64,000 nucleotides of DNA from Solibacillus sp. FSL W7-1464 (GTDB lineage Bacteria; Bacillota; Bacilli; Bacillales_A; Planococcaceae), in assembly GCF_038004425.1 (NCBI RefSeq), contig NZ_JBBORC010000001.1, positions 3,248,501 through 3,312,500 of the forward strand, written 5' to 3'. A model generated the notes under the pieces. The model did no database searches. It saw nothing but the letters and a program-made list of their open reading frames with translations, and was not told the origin of the DNA. Position 1 is the first letter of the stretch. Each line of letters starts with the position of its first letter. Both the position numbers and the translations under genes were made by a program. Shown here one piece after another: positions 44,631 to 53,521 of the stretch.

Positions 44631-45001
44631 GATTTTAATTCCTCCTTATTCACTTTGAACCCCAATCTACTCATTAATAATCCTCCGAAAATGCTTGCTA
44701 AAACATAAAGAAAACCAAACAATATATCGCCATTTTGAAACAAAGCAACTGTTTCTACATTTACTGTTGAGAAAGTGGTAAAAGAACCAACGAATCCTGT
44801 TCCAATTGCGGTCGATACAGCTGGTGGAACAATAATTTTCTTGAATAGTCTGGTCGTTAACCAAGCCAATAAAAAACTTCCAATCAAATTAATACTTAAT
44901 GTTGCAAAGGGGAACGAACTATTCGTAAATAATGAAATGCCAATCAAATATCTTAAAATTGCTCCCAGCGTTCCTGCAATACCAACTAAAAAATAAACCA
45001 T
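44627..45001 (-). CDS. crcB: Fluoride channel subunit CrcB/Fluc (first of pair)
   Basis: A 124-residue, four-helix protein with [26 protein letters not shown] and [16 protein letters not shown], all Fluc signatures. It is about as long as its neighbour but clearly diverged, consistent with the paired Fluc genes of many Firmicutes. No fluoride riboswitch was recognised in the ~370 bases upstream. As cargo of the island it could confer fluoride tolerance on the host. Confidence 0.93.
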   Translation of the reverse strand: MVYFLVGIAGTLGAILRYLIGISLFTNSSFPFATLSINLIGSFLLAWLTTRLFKKIIVPPAVSTAIGTGFVGSFTTFSTVNVETVALFQNGDILFGFLYVLASIFGGLLMSRLGFKVNKEELKS

Positions 45002-45144
45002 TTTTAAACCTCATTTCCCTGCACTGAAAAAATCTTTCTTTATTATAAACATTTAGCAATTTTGTTCATTGCATTAATTTATTGAATTTTTATATACAAT
45101 ACCATTCAAAATAACGTTCCAAAATGCAAGCTTGGGAATGTTTC

Positions 45145-45190
45145 AAACAGGGACAAACACTATTAAATCAGTATTTGTCCCTGTTTTTTA
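45145..45190. terminator. Hairpin terminator between crcB and DUF4183 genes
   Basis: Long stem AAACAGGGACAAACACT-type arms (AAACAGGGACAAA / TTTGTCCCTGTTT), A/T flanks on both sides. Confidence 0.8.
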
Positions 45191-45371
45191 TATAAAATAA
45201 TGTTCTGAGACGCTGTGAGAAATTATTTTAAAGAGGTCTGTTCGATTCACTTGTTCTGAATGGCTGTAACATCTAAATAGAATCTCAATGAAATATTCCC
45301 AAACGTGAACTACATTGTGTTAGCTAAGGATTATAGTTTGATTAGTTTAACTAATAATTGAAAATTAATCA

Positions 45372-45692
45372 TTAAGTTTGTGTAACTAATTCTACAGCTT
45401 CTATTACTAATGGAGTTCCGGCTGAGATTGTACCAGTAACATTGTTAAAAGTTAAATCTGTTGCAGAGATTGTATAAGAATCGCCCTCTTGCATTACACC
45501 GTTAATATAGAAATTGTAGTAACCATTTACTACTACCGGAAAAGCAGTTGCAGCAGTCCCGCTATCGTCTAAAAAAGCAGTTGCAGCAATCGTAGTACCA
45601 TCAATTACTGATAAATCTGCAGCCAATACATTAAAAAATCTTGTCGAAGAACCATTGACTTTTACATTAATGTTAATAATTGAAAGTGCCAT
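45372..45692 (-). CDS. DUF4183-family protein A
   Basis: A 106-residue, beta-rich, Ala/Thr-rich protein with the DUF4183 pattern: short N-terminal strands, TAFLDDSGTAATAFPV, then VNGYYNFYINGVMQEGDSYTISATDLTF. The family occurs in Bacillus and relatives, often in spore-surface or collagen-like proteins. Here it stands alone. GGAGGTGAAAATA before the ATG at 45,692 is an excellent site. It lies 46 bp after the second DUF4183 gene, so probably one transcript. Confidence 0.82.
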   Translation of the reverse strand: MALSIININVKVNGSSTRFFNVLAADLSVIDGTTIAATAFLDDSGTAATAFPVVVNGYYNFYINGVMQEGDSYTISATDLTFNNVTGTISAGTPLVIEAVELVTQT

Positions 45693-45738
45693 TATTTTCA
45701 CCTCCTTTCAAGGGAAAAAGATTATTTTTGATAGATTT

Positions 45739-46164
45739 TTATATAGAATTTGTTGTAAATCCCAATGATTCTATAATGATTGGAGTTCCAGCAAAAATAG
45801 TTCCATTATTCGGGAGAATTGTTAATGAAGCTGAAGTTACTGTATATATCCCTCCTTCTTGCATCACAGCATTGATGTACAGGTTAACATATCCATTGGG
45901 ATTAAAAATTTCGAATTCTGTTACCAAATTTCCATTATCATCTGAAAATAGATTAGCCGGAAGTATGACTCCATTTGATAGATCGATATTTTCTGTAACA
46001 ATATAAAAATATCTATTTATCGTTGGAATAATAGTTCCACCTGGGACAATGACTGGGGGAGGGGGAATAGAACATATATCAATAGCTTTTATACGAGGCC
46101 AATAAAATCTATTCTCTTCACAACAATCTTTGTAAACAAATTTTGTGGGATTTATTTCATTCAT
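45739..46164 (-). CDS. DUF4183-family protein B
   Basis: A 141-residue protein. An N-terminal segment with paired Cys (VYKDCCEENRFYWPRIKAIDICSIPPPPVIVPGG) precedes a DUF4183 domain (about 48-138; NLYINAVMQEGGIYTVTSASLTI). The proline-rich linker and Cys pair suggest assembly into a cross-linked surface layer such as spore coat or exosporium; that is inference. GAGGTGACAAA precedes the ATG. Confidence 0.8.
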   Translation of the reverse strand: MNEINPTKFVYKDCCEENRFYWPRIKAIDICSIPPPPVIVPGGTIIPTINRYFYIVTENIDLSNGVILPANLFSDDNGNLVTEFEIFNPNGYVNLYINAVMQEGGIYTVTSASLTILPNNGTIFAGTPIIIESLGFTTNSI

Positions 46165-46428
46165 TTTGTCACCTCACTTTTAAAATCTATAGGTAATCCC
46201 ATAAACCGTGGGGATTATTTTGAATTATCTAAAGAAGTATAAAAAATTTAGTTTTATATGAATAATTTATGCTTTGAAATTGAAAAGTTCTTGGTATTTG
46301 TCTATTAAACGGAAATTAATAAACCTTTTTTGAGGGAGAATAGGTAAGCCCGTACTCAAATAACGCATATAAAACGCCAGGCACCTCCGGTACGATTAAA
46401 CGTATCAATCAAAGGAGGTGCCATTCTT

Positions 46429-46623
46429 ATGCCTACAAATAAATTAACCATCGTCCCCGTTAAACTGGATCCCCTTCCAACTGAATCTGCCACGCTTCGC
46501 TCCTCTCATGATACAGCTATACCAAGTTGTATCATTAAAACTGCAGAAACTGAAATCATCTTCTTCAATGGCGTAGATGAACGCATCATCCAAACCATTA
46601 TGAAGGAGCTGAAAAGGCAGTGA
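46429..46623 (+). CDS. IS66 TnpA-like accessory protein (short form)
   Basis: 64 residues starting behind AAAGGAGGTGCC. It ends IIFFNGVDERIIQTIMKELKRQ, resembling the C-terminal half of IS66 OrfA proteins. It is shorter than the 105-residue TnpA of the second IS66, so either a reduced variant or a truncated one. It overlaps tnpB by 4 bases. Confidence 0.7.
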   Translation: MPTNKLTIVPVKLDPLPTESATLRSSHDTAIPSCIIKTAETEIIFFNGVDERIIQTIMKELKRQ

Positions 46624-46973
46624 AGCATGATTTTACGAGTGTGCAAAACATCTATATTATTTGTGGAAAGACTGACATGCGCAAAGGGATAGATGGTCTT
46701 GCAACACTTATTCAAGATTCTTTTGAATTAGATCCTTACAGTGATTCGATTTTTCTTTTTTCCGGATGGAGTAAGGATCGCTATAAGTGCTTATACTTTG
46801 ATGGAGATGGCTTCGCCATGTTTTATAAAAGATTAGATAATGGCAAACTTCAATGGCCAAAAGATGAAAATGAAGTGCGCAATCTTTCTCAACAAGAATT
46901 GCGCTGGCTATTAGAAGGTCTCTCCATACAACAGCCAAAGGCTATTGCAAAATCTTCAAAAGGAATCTTTTAA
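46620..46973 (+). CDS. tnpB: IS66 TnpB accessory protein
   Basis: 117 residues with the IS66 Orf2 signature IYIICGKTDMRKGIDGLATLI ... DPYSDSIFLFSG ... FYKRLDNGKLQWP and LRWLLEGL. GTG start overlapping the upstream stop. TnpB is needed for IS66 transposition, though its biochemical role is unclear. Confidence 0.92.
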   Translation: MKHDFTSVQNIYIICGKTDMRKGIDGLATLIQDSFELDPYSDSIFLFSGWSKDRYKCLYFDGDGFAMFYKRLDNGKLQWPKDENEVRNLSQQELRWLLEGLSIQQPKAIAKSSKGIF

Positions 46974-47034
46974 CCACATCACCTTTAATGGTATAATTAC
47001 CCATAAAAAACGAACGGAATGTGGTGACGATTTG

Positions 47035-48582
47035 ATGCCTGTTGATCAAAAGCAAGAAGAACAAAACGAACGTATTATTCGATTATTTGAGCAACAACTG
47101 GCTCAATCAAATCGACAAATAGAAGCATTAACTGAACAAGTTCGTCAGTTAACAAAAGCCTTATATGGCTCTAAATCAGAAAAATCAAAATATCAAGCGC
47201 CCGATGGGCAAGTTTCCTTATTTGAAGACGACCCGTCTTTTAACGAACCTGAGCAGACAGAAGAACAAAGCACTGAAACGATTAGTTATTCGGTTACACG
47301 TAAAAAGAAAAATAAAAAACGAAATGATTCATTCTGTGAAAACATAGAAATAGAAGAAATTCATCATCATCCTGTTCACTTAACTTGTGACTGTTGTCAT
47401 CAGGAGATGGTTGAATTTAGTTCAACATTAGTGCGGGAAGAAGCAAAGTTCATTCCAGCTACAATGAAACGCGTACAGCACTTTGAGCATATTTATGAGT
47501 GTAAAGCCTGCAAAAAAGATGTCTCACAGAAGGCGCAAATCAAACGTGGCAAAGCACCACAAGGTGCTATTCAAAGAAGTATTGCCGGTCCTACGGTTTT
47601 AGCAAAGCTTATTTACGATAAGTTTATTCAGTACCTGCCTCTTTACCGTCAGGTAAAGGAGTGGGAACGCCACGGTCTCCTCACGAACGATAAAAATTTA
47701 TCGAATTGGGTGATTCGTGTAGCAGAAGATTGGCTTCAACCGCTATATGATTTGATGAAGCAACTATTAACAGCAAAATCTGTGCTGCATATGGATGAAA
47801 CCTTTGGGCAAATACTGAAGCGTTCCGATGGAAAGCCAGCGCAATCAAACGCTTATAATTGGGTTTCTCGTAGTGTTCCAAGCGAAGGTCCTGTGATCGT
47901 TCTTTTTAAAAGTGCGCTTTCTCGTGGGCGTGCTATTTTAGAAGATTTTATCAAAGGATTTAAAGGTACCGTCATATGCGATGGCTATTCTGCTTATGGA
48001 CAACTACCTGACGTTCAATTCGCCAACTGTTGGGCGCATGTACGTCGATATTGGTTAAAGGCCGAGAGTAAGAATGGACAAATCGGTGTGCAGTATTGTG
48101 ATCGATTATTTCATATTGAGCGTAAAATCAAGCATCTTTTACCTGAGGAACGTGTCCAAATTCGACAACAAGAGTCAAAGCCAATTATCGATGAATTTTT
48201 TGATTGGATTGATCGTTCACCTTTCTTTGGTAAAAATGCCATTGCGAAAGCAGCTGAATACACGTTAAGTCGTAAAGAGGCATTAATGGTGTTTCTTGAA
48301 AATGGTAATGTAGCCATCGATAACAATCCAGCTGAAAATGCGATTCGTCCTAATGTCATCGGTCGAAAAAATTGGCTTTTCTCTGTGAGTGAAGCAGGTG
48401 CGCAAGCAAATGCCATTTGTCTAAGTCTAGCTGAAACCGCTAAAGCAAACGGAATCGATTTCTATAAATACCTGGTAAAGCTACTAACAGACTTACCAAA
48501 TTTACCGTTTCATCAGCAACCTGAAATTTTACATAGCTACCTGCCGTGGTCAGAAAATATTCAAGTCACATGTGCAAAATAG
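47035..48582 (+). CDS. tnpC: IS66 transposase TnpC
   Basis: About 515 residues. The N-terminal leucine-zipper-like region has VRQLTKALYGSKSEK, followed by a zinc-finger segment (CDCCHQEM...CKACKKD). The DDE core has HMDETFGQ, CDGYSAYGQL and the final Glu in DNNPAENAIRP. ATG at 47,035 or TTG one codon before; the upstream part of the open frame overlaps tnpB. Complete. Confidence 0.92.
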   Translation: MPVDQKQEEQNERIIRLFEQQLAQSNRQIEALTEQVRQLTKALYGSKSEKSKYQAPDGQVSLFEDDPSFNEPEQTEEQSTETISYSVTRKKKNKKRNDSFCENIEIEEIHHHPVHLTCDCCHQEMVEFSSTLVREEAKFIPATMKRVQHFEHIYECKACKKDVSQKAQIKRGKAPQGAIQRSIAGPTVLAKLIYDKFIQYLPLYRQVKEWERHGLLTNDKNLSNWVIRVAEDWLQPLYDLMKQLLTAKSVLHMDETFGQILKRSDGKPAQSNAYNWVSRSVPSEGPVIVLFKSALSRGRAILEDFIKGFKGTVICDGYSAYGQLPDVQFANCWAHVRRYWLKAESKNGQIGVQYCDRLFHIERKIKHLLPEERVQIRQQESKPIIDEFFDWIDRSPFFGKNAIAKAAEYTLSRKEALMVFLENGNVAIDNNPAENAIRPNVIGRKNWLFSVSEAGAQANAICLSLAETAKANGIDFYKYLVKLLTDLPNLPFHQQPEILHSYLPWSENIQVTCAK

Positions 48583-48675
48583 CCAGCTAGCCGAAAAAAA
48601 TTTTCAGCTAGCTGGCCATTCGTCGTGCGTACCGTCAAGGTGCGCTATTTTTATATTTCGGGCTTACGAGAATAG

Positions 48676-49193
48676 CTCCTTCTTAAATAGATAAGATGAA
48701 ATGAATGCTATGAAAGTGGAATTGGAATATTAACATAAAACCAATAGTTTTGTAACATTTTAATTAAGGGGGCCATCAGAAAAATGTAGATTTATAAAAT
48801 ATACAAAAATAAACCTAATAACGTTCCCAAATGAGAGTTAGGTAACTAATAACCGTGTCTAACTTTTAGGGGTCACTTCAAGTTTGGACGCACATTAAAA
48901 AGTCGCGAATGTTGTACAACCAACATTTCGTGGCTTTTAATTTCAGTGTTTAGTTGTTGTTATATATTTTTAAGTAAGTAGTCCATCTATAATGAACTAC
49001 AACCGAAAATTTATTTTCTAGATTTTAAACTATGGCTTAATCCTAATATATTCAACTTTAGAAACACTAAGCTCCGACAAATATACAGGGAAAACTATAT
49101 TTTTTTGCTATGTAACTATTATTAGATGAGATAGATTGTAGCAATATATAAAATAAGTCCGCTATCTGTTAGCATGATAGTGGACTTATTTGT
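48676..49193. other. Non-coding stretch between IS66-1 and the amidase remnant
   Basis: About 520 AT-rich bases. Two hairpins are visible. One is at about 48,896-48,942 (AAAAGTCGCGAATGTTG / CAACATTTCGTGGCTTTT). The other is at about 49,155-49,193 (AATAAGTCCGCTATC / GATAGTGGACTTATT) and terminates the amidase gene. The motif ATAACGTTCC at 48,827 recurs near 45,112. No gene seen. Confidence 0.5.
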
Positions 49194-49925
49194 CTATTTA
49201 TTAAATGTGCGATTAATTACAGCTGCTTGATAGCTTAATAACTGAATATCATCATATTTTGCGATGGCATCATCCGTATGCACTTTTGAATTAATAATTC
49301 CTTCGCTACGTGCCTTTTTTAATAACGAGCGAATTTCTTCTCGCCCTGTTTCATTTAAAAACACGTTTGAGCCTTCCTTTTTTTCCACTGGTATAGAAGG
49401 TTTTTTTAGTTTTAAATATGTTGCAAGCGCCTCAGCAATCATACGCCCTGCATTTTCTAACACATTTTTATCACGTAGCTTCATAATGTCAATCTTACTA
49501 TCCATGAAGCCGCCTTCAATTAGAATCGCCGGCATTTTTGTTTCGCGGACAATGTGTAAATTTCCTTCTTTAATTCCACGATTTTTTAGTCCATAAGCTT
49601 TTACAAGCGCTGGATGAATGGCCGCTGCTAATTCTCCGCTCATTGTGTTTTTATTGCCAATATACACAAACGTCTCGACACCTGTATGATTTCCCCATGT
49701 AGCTCCTAATGCATTATGGTGAAAAGAGATATAATACTGAGCACCCCAACCATTCGCGTTATTTGTACGTTCTTGTAATGGTACATCTCTTTGCCCTGTT
49801 GGATCATCAAATCGTTTACTTGTAATTCCCTCGTATTGTGCTAGTTCATTCGCAAATGCTCGCGCGACAATGTCATTAAATGTAAGCGCCAAATATAGCA
49901 CACCTTCAACGAATTTAATGGCCAT
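49194..49925 (-). pseudogene. N-acetylmuramoyl-L-alanine amidase, 5'-truncated by IS66-2
   Basis: An Amidase_3-type hydrolase: SFHHNALGATWGNHTGVETFV (zinc His), AAIHPALVKAYGLKNRGIKEGN and catalytic Glu in ILIEGGFMDS are present, then a C-terminal linker and a short repeat-like domain (EIRSLLKKARSEGIINSK). The first zinc-binding segment (normally DAGHGG near residue 10) is missing: coding similarity stops where IS66-2 begins (49,882), and the first ~15 codons plus the ATG come from the IS end. The product would lack a zinc ligand and is probably inactive. Prophage-type endolysin origin is likely. Confidence 0.8.
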
Positions 49926-49964
49926 GAGACAATCATGACAATGAATGAAGTTGGAGGTTTTTTT

Positions 49965-50282
49965 ATGAAACGATCAGAACGTCAGCTGATGTGGCAATCT
50001 CGTATTCAAGCTTTCCACACGAGTGGTGAAGCAAGCGTTGCTGCTTGGTGCGCAAAAGAAAATGTACCTGTTCAAAGTATGTATCAGTGGCTGCGTAAAT
50101 CACGGACGCAGACAAAAATTCAACCTGCTCAGTGGTTACCTGTTGTTGTACAAGAGCCTGTTCTACCTGAAACGATTCCCATTACGATTAAATTAAATGG
50201 CATCACCATTGACTGTCCACCCGATTTTGATGAAGCGACTTTAACGAAAGTCCTTCAGGTTGTCCAACATCATGTTCACTAA
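49965..50282 (+). CDS. tnpA: IS66 TnpA accessory protein
   Basis: 105 residues with an N-terminal helix-turn-helix-like region (WQSRIQAFHTSGEASVAAWCAKENVPVQSMYQWLRK) and a C-terminal ITIKLNGITIDCPPDFDEATLTKVLQVV, as in IS66 OrfA. GGAGGTTTTTTT before the ATG. It overlaps tnpB. Confidence 0.9.
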   Translation: MKRSERQLMWQSRIQAFHTSGEASVAAWCAKENVPVQSMYQWLRKSRTQTKIQPAQWLPVVVQEPVLPETIPITIKLNGITIDCPPDFDEATLTKVLQVVQHHVH

Positions 50283-50625
50283 TTTAAGAATGGATCAAGT
50301 GTTCATTGCGTGTGGACCAACAGATTTACGGAAATCCGTGGATGGTCTCGCTGCAATTGTACAAGAAAGCTTTCAGCTTGATCCCTTTTCATCGCATCTC
50401 TTTGTATTCTGTAACCGAAAAAAGGATAAATTAAAAATCCTTCACTGGGACCATAATGGATTTTGGCTCTTTTATCGTCGTTTAGAAGATGGCCTGTTTG
50501 ACTGGCCCGATGAAGCGACTACGCCATTGAAAATTTCAGGCAGGCAATTTAAATGGTTACTCGAAGGGTTACCTATGAATCAAAAATCCTCACATATGAA
50601 GATTTCTGCTAAAGTTGTCATTTGA
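50272..50625 (+). CDS. tnpB: IS66 TnpB accessory protein
   Basis: 117 residues with [59 protein letters not shown] and FKWLLEGL, diagnostic of IS66 Orf2. It starts inside the last codons of tnpA. Confidence 0.92.
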   Translation: MFTNLRMDQVFIACGPTDLRKSVDGLAAIVQESFQLDPFSSHLFVFCNRKKDKLKILHWDHNGFWLFYRRLEDGLFDWPDEATTPLKISGRQFKWLLEGLPMNQKSSHMKISAKVVI

Positions 50626-52262
50626 AAAAGGAATTCGGCTATTCAGGTCGAATTTCTTTATCTATGGTAAAAATCGAACTTACTCCAACACTTACAATTG
50701 AAGAACTCGCAAAAAAGAATGCGGCGTTGGAAAAACAAAATGAAGCCCTACTGGCTAAACTCAACTGGTGGGAAGCACAGTTCCGCCTGAGCCAACAAAA
50801 GAAGTATGGTGCTTCAAGTGAAAAAACCAACCAAGATCAACTTACGCTGACGCTATTCAATGAAATGGAAATGACGTCAGATAACACGGTCGAAGAACCG
50901 ACGCTTGAAACGGTTACCTATAAACGTAAAAAGCGTTCGGGTCAAATCGAAGCGATGTTAGAAAACTTGCCTGTCGAAACGATTCACTATCGTTTAAGCG
51001 AAGAAGAGCAGGTTTGTTTGTGTTGCGGTGAAAAGACACACGAAATGAGTACACAAATCCGTCGTGAATTGAAAATCATTCCGGCACAAGTCGAAGTGGT
51101 CGAACATGTTCAACACATTTACAGCTGCCGTCATTGTGAAAAAGAAGGAACAGAAACACCTATCGTCACAGCGAAAATGCCAGCGCCTATGTATCCAGGT
51201 AGCTTAGCTTCGCCATCAGCGATGGCTTATTTGATGAGCCAAAAATATTGTGAAGGTCTTCCGCTTTATCGACAAGAAAAACAATTAGAGCGAATGGGCA
51301 TTTCACTCTCACGTCAAACGATGGCGAACTGGATGATGTATGGGGCGAACACATGGCTTATCCATTTATATCATCATCTTCATAAAAAACTACTACAAGA
51401 GGATATTGCCCATGCGGATGAGACCAGTTTACAAGTATTAAATGAACCTGGTCGCGCTGCGACAAGCAAATCGTTTATGTGGATGTATCGAACAGGTCGA
51501 GAAGTGGCGCCCATCGTGCTTTATGACTATCAAACAACACGCTCGGGTAAACATCCCAAAGCATTTTTACAAGGTTTTTCAGGTTATCTCCATGTCGATG
51601 GATATGCAGGTTATCACGACTTGAAAAATGTCGAGTTGGTCGGGTGCTGGGCGCACGCGCGTCGAAAATATGATGAAGCACTGAAATCCTTACCAGCAAA
51701 TCTACAAAATACAGAGCAGCCATGTGCCGCAAAAATAGGCCTTCAATTCTGTAATCGTTTATTTGCGATCGACAAAAAGATTAATAAAATGGACGACTGT
51801 ACACCTGAACGTCGCTACGAGGAACGTCTGAAGCAGAGTAAACCTGTATTAGATGATTTTTTAGTATGGCTAAAAACAGAAAAAGCCCGTGTCGCACCAA
51901 AAACAAAATTAGGTGAAGCCATTACATACTGTTTAAATCAGTGGCAAAAACTCGTGGTATTTTTAAAGGATGGTCGTCTAGAGTTAGATAATAATCGAGG
52001 CGAACGTTCGATTAAACCGTTCGTTATCGGTCGCAAGGCGTGGTTATTTGCGAGTTCTCCAAAAGGCGCAAAGGCTAGTGCTGTCATTTACAGTATTGTA
52101 GAAACAGCCAAAGAGAACCAACTCGATCCGCTGAAATATTTAACGTATGTCTTGGAACAGCTGCCGTTAATTGAACGAACAGACGACGCAGCGTTAGATG
52201 CGTTGATGCCTTGGTCAGATAAAATTCCGACCAACTGCCACGTACCAAAACGAACTATATAG
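50622..52262 (+). CDS. tnpC: IS66 transposase TnpC
   Basis: Up to 546 residues. It has a coiled-coil head ([23 protein letters not shown]), zinc-finger CLCCGEKTH...CRHCEKEG, and a DDE core with [21 protein letters not shown], and Glu in [14 protein letters not shown] at 50,622 overlaps the tnpB stop; an ATG at 50,664 is the alternative start. It is only distantly similar to the TnpC at 47,035, so the two IS66 are different elements. Complete. Confidence 0.92.
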   Translation: MKKEFGYSGRISLSMVKIELTPTLTIEELAKKNAALEKQNEALLAKLNWWEAQFRLSQQKKYGASSEKTNQDQLTLTLFNEMEMTSDNTVEEPTLETVTYKRKKRSGQIEAMLENLPVETIHYRLSEEEQVCLCCGEKTHEMSTQIRRELKIIPAQVEVVEHVQHIYSCRHCEKEGTETPIVTAKMPAPMYPGSLASPSAMAYLMSQKYCEGLPLYRQEKQLERMGISLSRQTMANWMMYGANTWLIHLYHHLHKKLLQEDIAHADETSLQVLNEPGRAATSKSFMWMYRTGREVAPIVLYDYQTTRSGKHPKAFLQGFSGYLHVDGYAGYHDLKNVELVGCWAHARRKYDEALKSLPANLQNTEQPCAAKIGLQFCNRLFAIDKKINKMDDCTPERRYEERLKQSKPVLDDFLVWLKTEKARVAPKTKLGEAITYCLNQWQKLVVFLKDGRLELDNNRGERSIKPFVIGRKAWLFASSPKGAKASAVIYSIVETAKENQLDPLKYLTYVLEQLPLIERTDDAALDALMPWSDKIPTNCHVPKRTI

Positions 52263-52316
52263 ATAACATAACAATAGCGGCTGCCTAAAACTAGGTGGCC
52301 GCTATTTGACGCTTAC

Positions 52317-53187
52317 ATTTATTTAAAAGTCTTAGCTGGAGGTAGAGATTAATATGACCCATCCTTTCGAATTATTACAAGACAAATGTCGCACCCTACG
52401 TCTGGCTGAGACAGCAAAAGAGTTGCCGAATCTAATGCGAGCAGCGGAATCAAAGAATTGGACTTATCATGAATTGATTCACGAAATCTTGAGTTACGAA
52501 TTGAACTGTAGAGAGAAAAAGAATAATGAGAGATTAATGAAGTGGGCTGAGTTTCCAGAGAAGTTAACTTTTGAAGAATATAACTTGAATGAACAATCAG
52601 CAATAGGAGAAAAACAACTTAATGTTCTAAAAGAATTGAATTGGGTTGAAGAATATTTCACATTAATTATGATGGGCCCAACTGGAGCTGGTAAAACGCA
52701 TTTGTCGATCGCTTTAGGAATACACGCCGTGGAGAAAGGATACCAAGTATCCTTTATCTCCATGAGCCAACTCATGTATGTTTTAAAAACAAAAGAATAT
52801 ACCAACAAGTCGAAAACTCGTTACAAGCGGATTATTACATCTGATTTGATTATCATTGATGACGTGATGTACATGACATACGAAGCTCAGGAAGCTAACT
52901 TATTCTTTCAATTTATCTATGATTTATATGATAAAGCTGCATTTATATTGACATCAAACAAAGGTCCAGGAGAATGGGGGAAGTTTTTAGGAGACCCAAC
53001 ATTAACAACCGCTATTTTGGATCGCTTACTTCATCGAAGTGAGATTATCACATTTGACAAAGAGGCAGATAGTATTCGAATGAAATATAGAAAGGCTTTA
53101 TTCCAACATCAAACTGTTGAAACTTAATTGGTGAAAACTGTTGAAACTTACTTGTGAAAAACTGTTTAATTCTACTTGACGGTTACA
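52317..53187 (+). mobile_element. IS21-family remnant (istB only)
   Basis: It contains an intact istB but no istA. The left part is replaced by IS66-2. The right end, with TGTTGAAACT and CTGTTGAAACTTAC repeats and the final CTTGACGGTTACA at about 53,187, looks like the IS21 right terminus. It can no longer transpose by itself. Confidence 0.75.
52354..53127 (+). CDS. istB: IS21 helper ATPase IstB
   Basis: A 257-residue AAA+ ATPase of the DnaC/IstB group. An N-terminal helical domain precedes Walker A GPTGAGKTHLS (about residues 109-119), Walker B LIIIDDVMYM and sensor LTSNKGPGEWG. CTGGAGGTAGAG precedes the ATG. IstB normally assists the IstA transposase, which is absent here. Confidence 0.93.
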   Translation: MTHPFELLQDKCRTLRLAETAKELPNLMRAAESKNWTYHELIHEILSYELNCREKKNNERLMKWAEFPEKLTFEEYNLNEQSAIGEKQLNVLKELNWVEEYFTLIMMGPTGAGKTHLSIALGIHAVEKGYQVSFISMSQLMYVLKTKEYTNKSKTRYKRIITSDLIIIDDVMYMTYEAQEANLFFQFIYDLYDKAAFILTSNKGPGEWGKFLGDPTLTTAILDRLLHRSEIITFDKEADSIRMKYRKALFQHQTVET

Positions 53188-53509
53188 AATTGTAATAATA
53201 AGCCCAGCGTATAGTACGTTTGTAATGAGTATAGCTTTCAAATAAGATATTAAAGATTTTTATTTTATCAGTGGTACTTATGAATTCATTTTCTAAAAAC
53301 CAAACTAGAATATATTCGATTGTTTCATTTTCTAAAGGCTCTTTACTATTTTGTAACCAAAATTCAGGTGTTGGGTACTTTTGATGGAAACTATCAATCG
53401 TTTTCTGTATACGCGGAATATCCCGACCAAATAATTTAAGTTTAATGGGGTTTTCGGATTCCCTTTTTAAAAAGGCATCTGTACTCATCCAAGTAAGGCT
53501 GCTAGACAT
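53183..53509 (-). CDS. Small ORF coupled to the island recombinase
   Basis: 108 residues, no family recognised. Aromatic- and charge-rich, no membrane helix. A segment WFLENEFISTTDKIKIFNILFESYTHYKRTIRWAYYY could be helical. AGGAGCG between the recombinase stop and this ATG (12-bp gap) shows coupled translation. The last 3-4 bases overlap the IS21 right end, so the protein may once have been longer. By position it could be a recombination accessory factor, like the third gene of Tn554-type elements, but no similarity to TnpC was established. Confidence 0.6.
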   Translation of the reverse strand: MSSSLTWMSTDAFLKRESENPIKLKLFGRDIPRIQKTIDSFHQKYPTPEFWLQNSKEPLENETIEYILVWFLENEFISTTDKIKIFNILFESYTHYKRTIRWAYYYNL

Positions 53510-53521
53510 ATAACGCTCCTG

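Larger units (their letters stand above)
46344..48667 (+). mobile_element. IS66-family element 1 (complete, with 8-bp target duplication)
   Basis: Terminal inverted repeats start GTAAGCCCG (46,344) and end CGGGCTTAC (48,667). The direct repeat GAGAATAG stands immediately outside both ends (46,336-46,343 and 48,668-48,675), the 8-bp duplication expected for IS66. It contains a TnpA-like ORF, tnpB and tnpC in order. A strong hairpin (GCCAGCTAG / CTAGCTGGC, about 48,581-48,616) follows tnpC. A recent insertion into the island. Confidence 0.95.
49882..52316 (+). mobile_element. IS66-family element 2 (complete, no target duplication)
   Basis: Ends read GTAAGCGCCAAATA (49,882) and TATTTGACGCTTAC (52,316), inverted with one mismatch in the first 14. 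Genes tnpA, tnpB and tnpC are present. The outside octamers differ (CATTAAAT left, ATTTATTT right), so the element has lost its original flanks: the amidase 5' end is gone on one side and the istA gene of an IS21 on the other. A deletion next to the IS explains this. Confidence 0.9.

Noticed and set aside
45002..45371. Possible fluoride riboswitch upstream of the crcB pair
   Set aside because: I looked for the conserved GG-rich pseudoknot segments on the minus strand and saw none; only an AT-rich leader and a terminator are visible.
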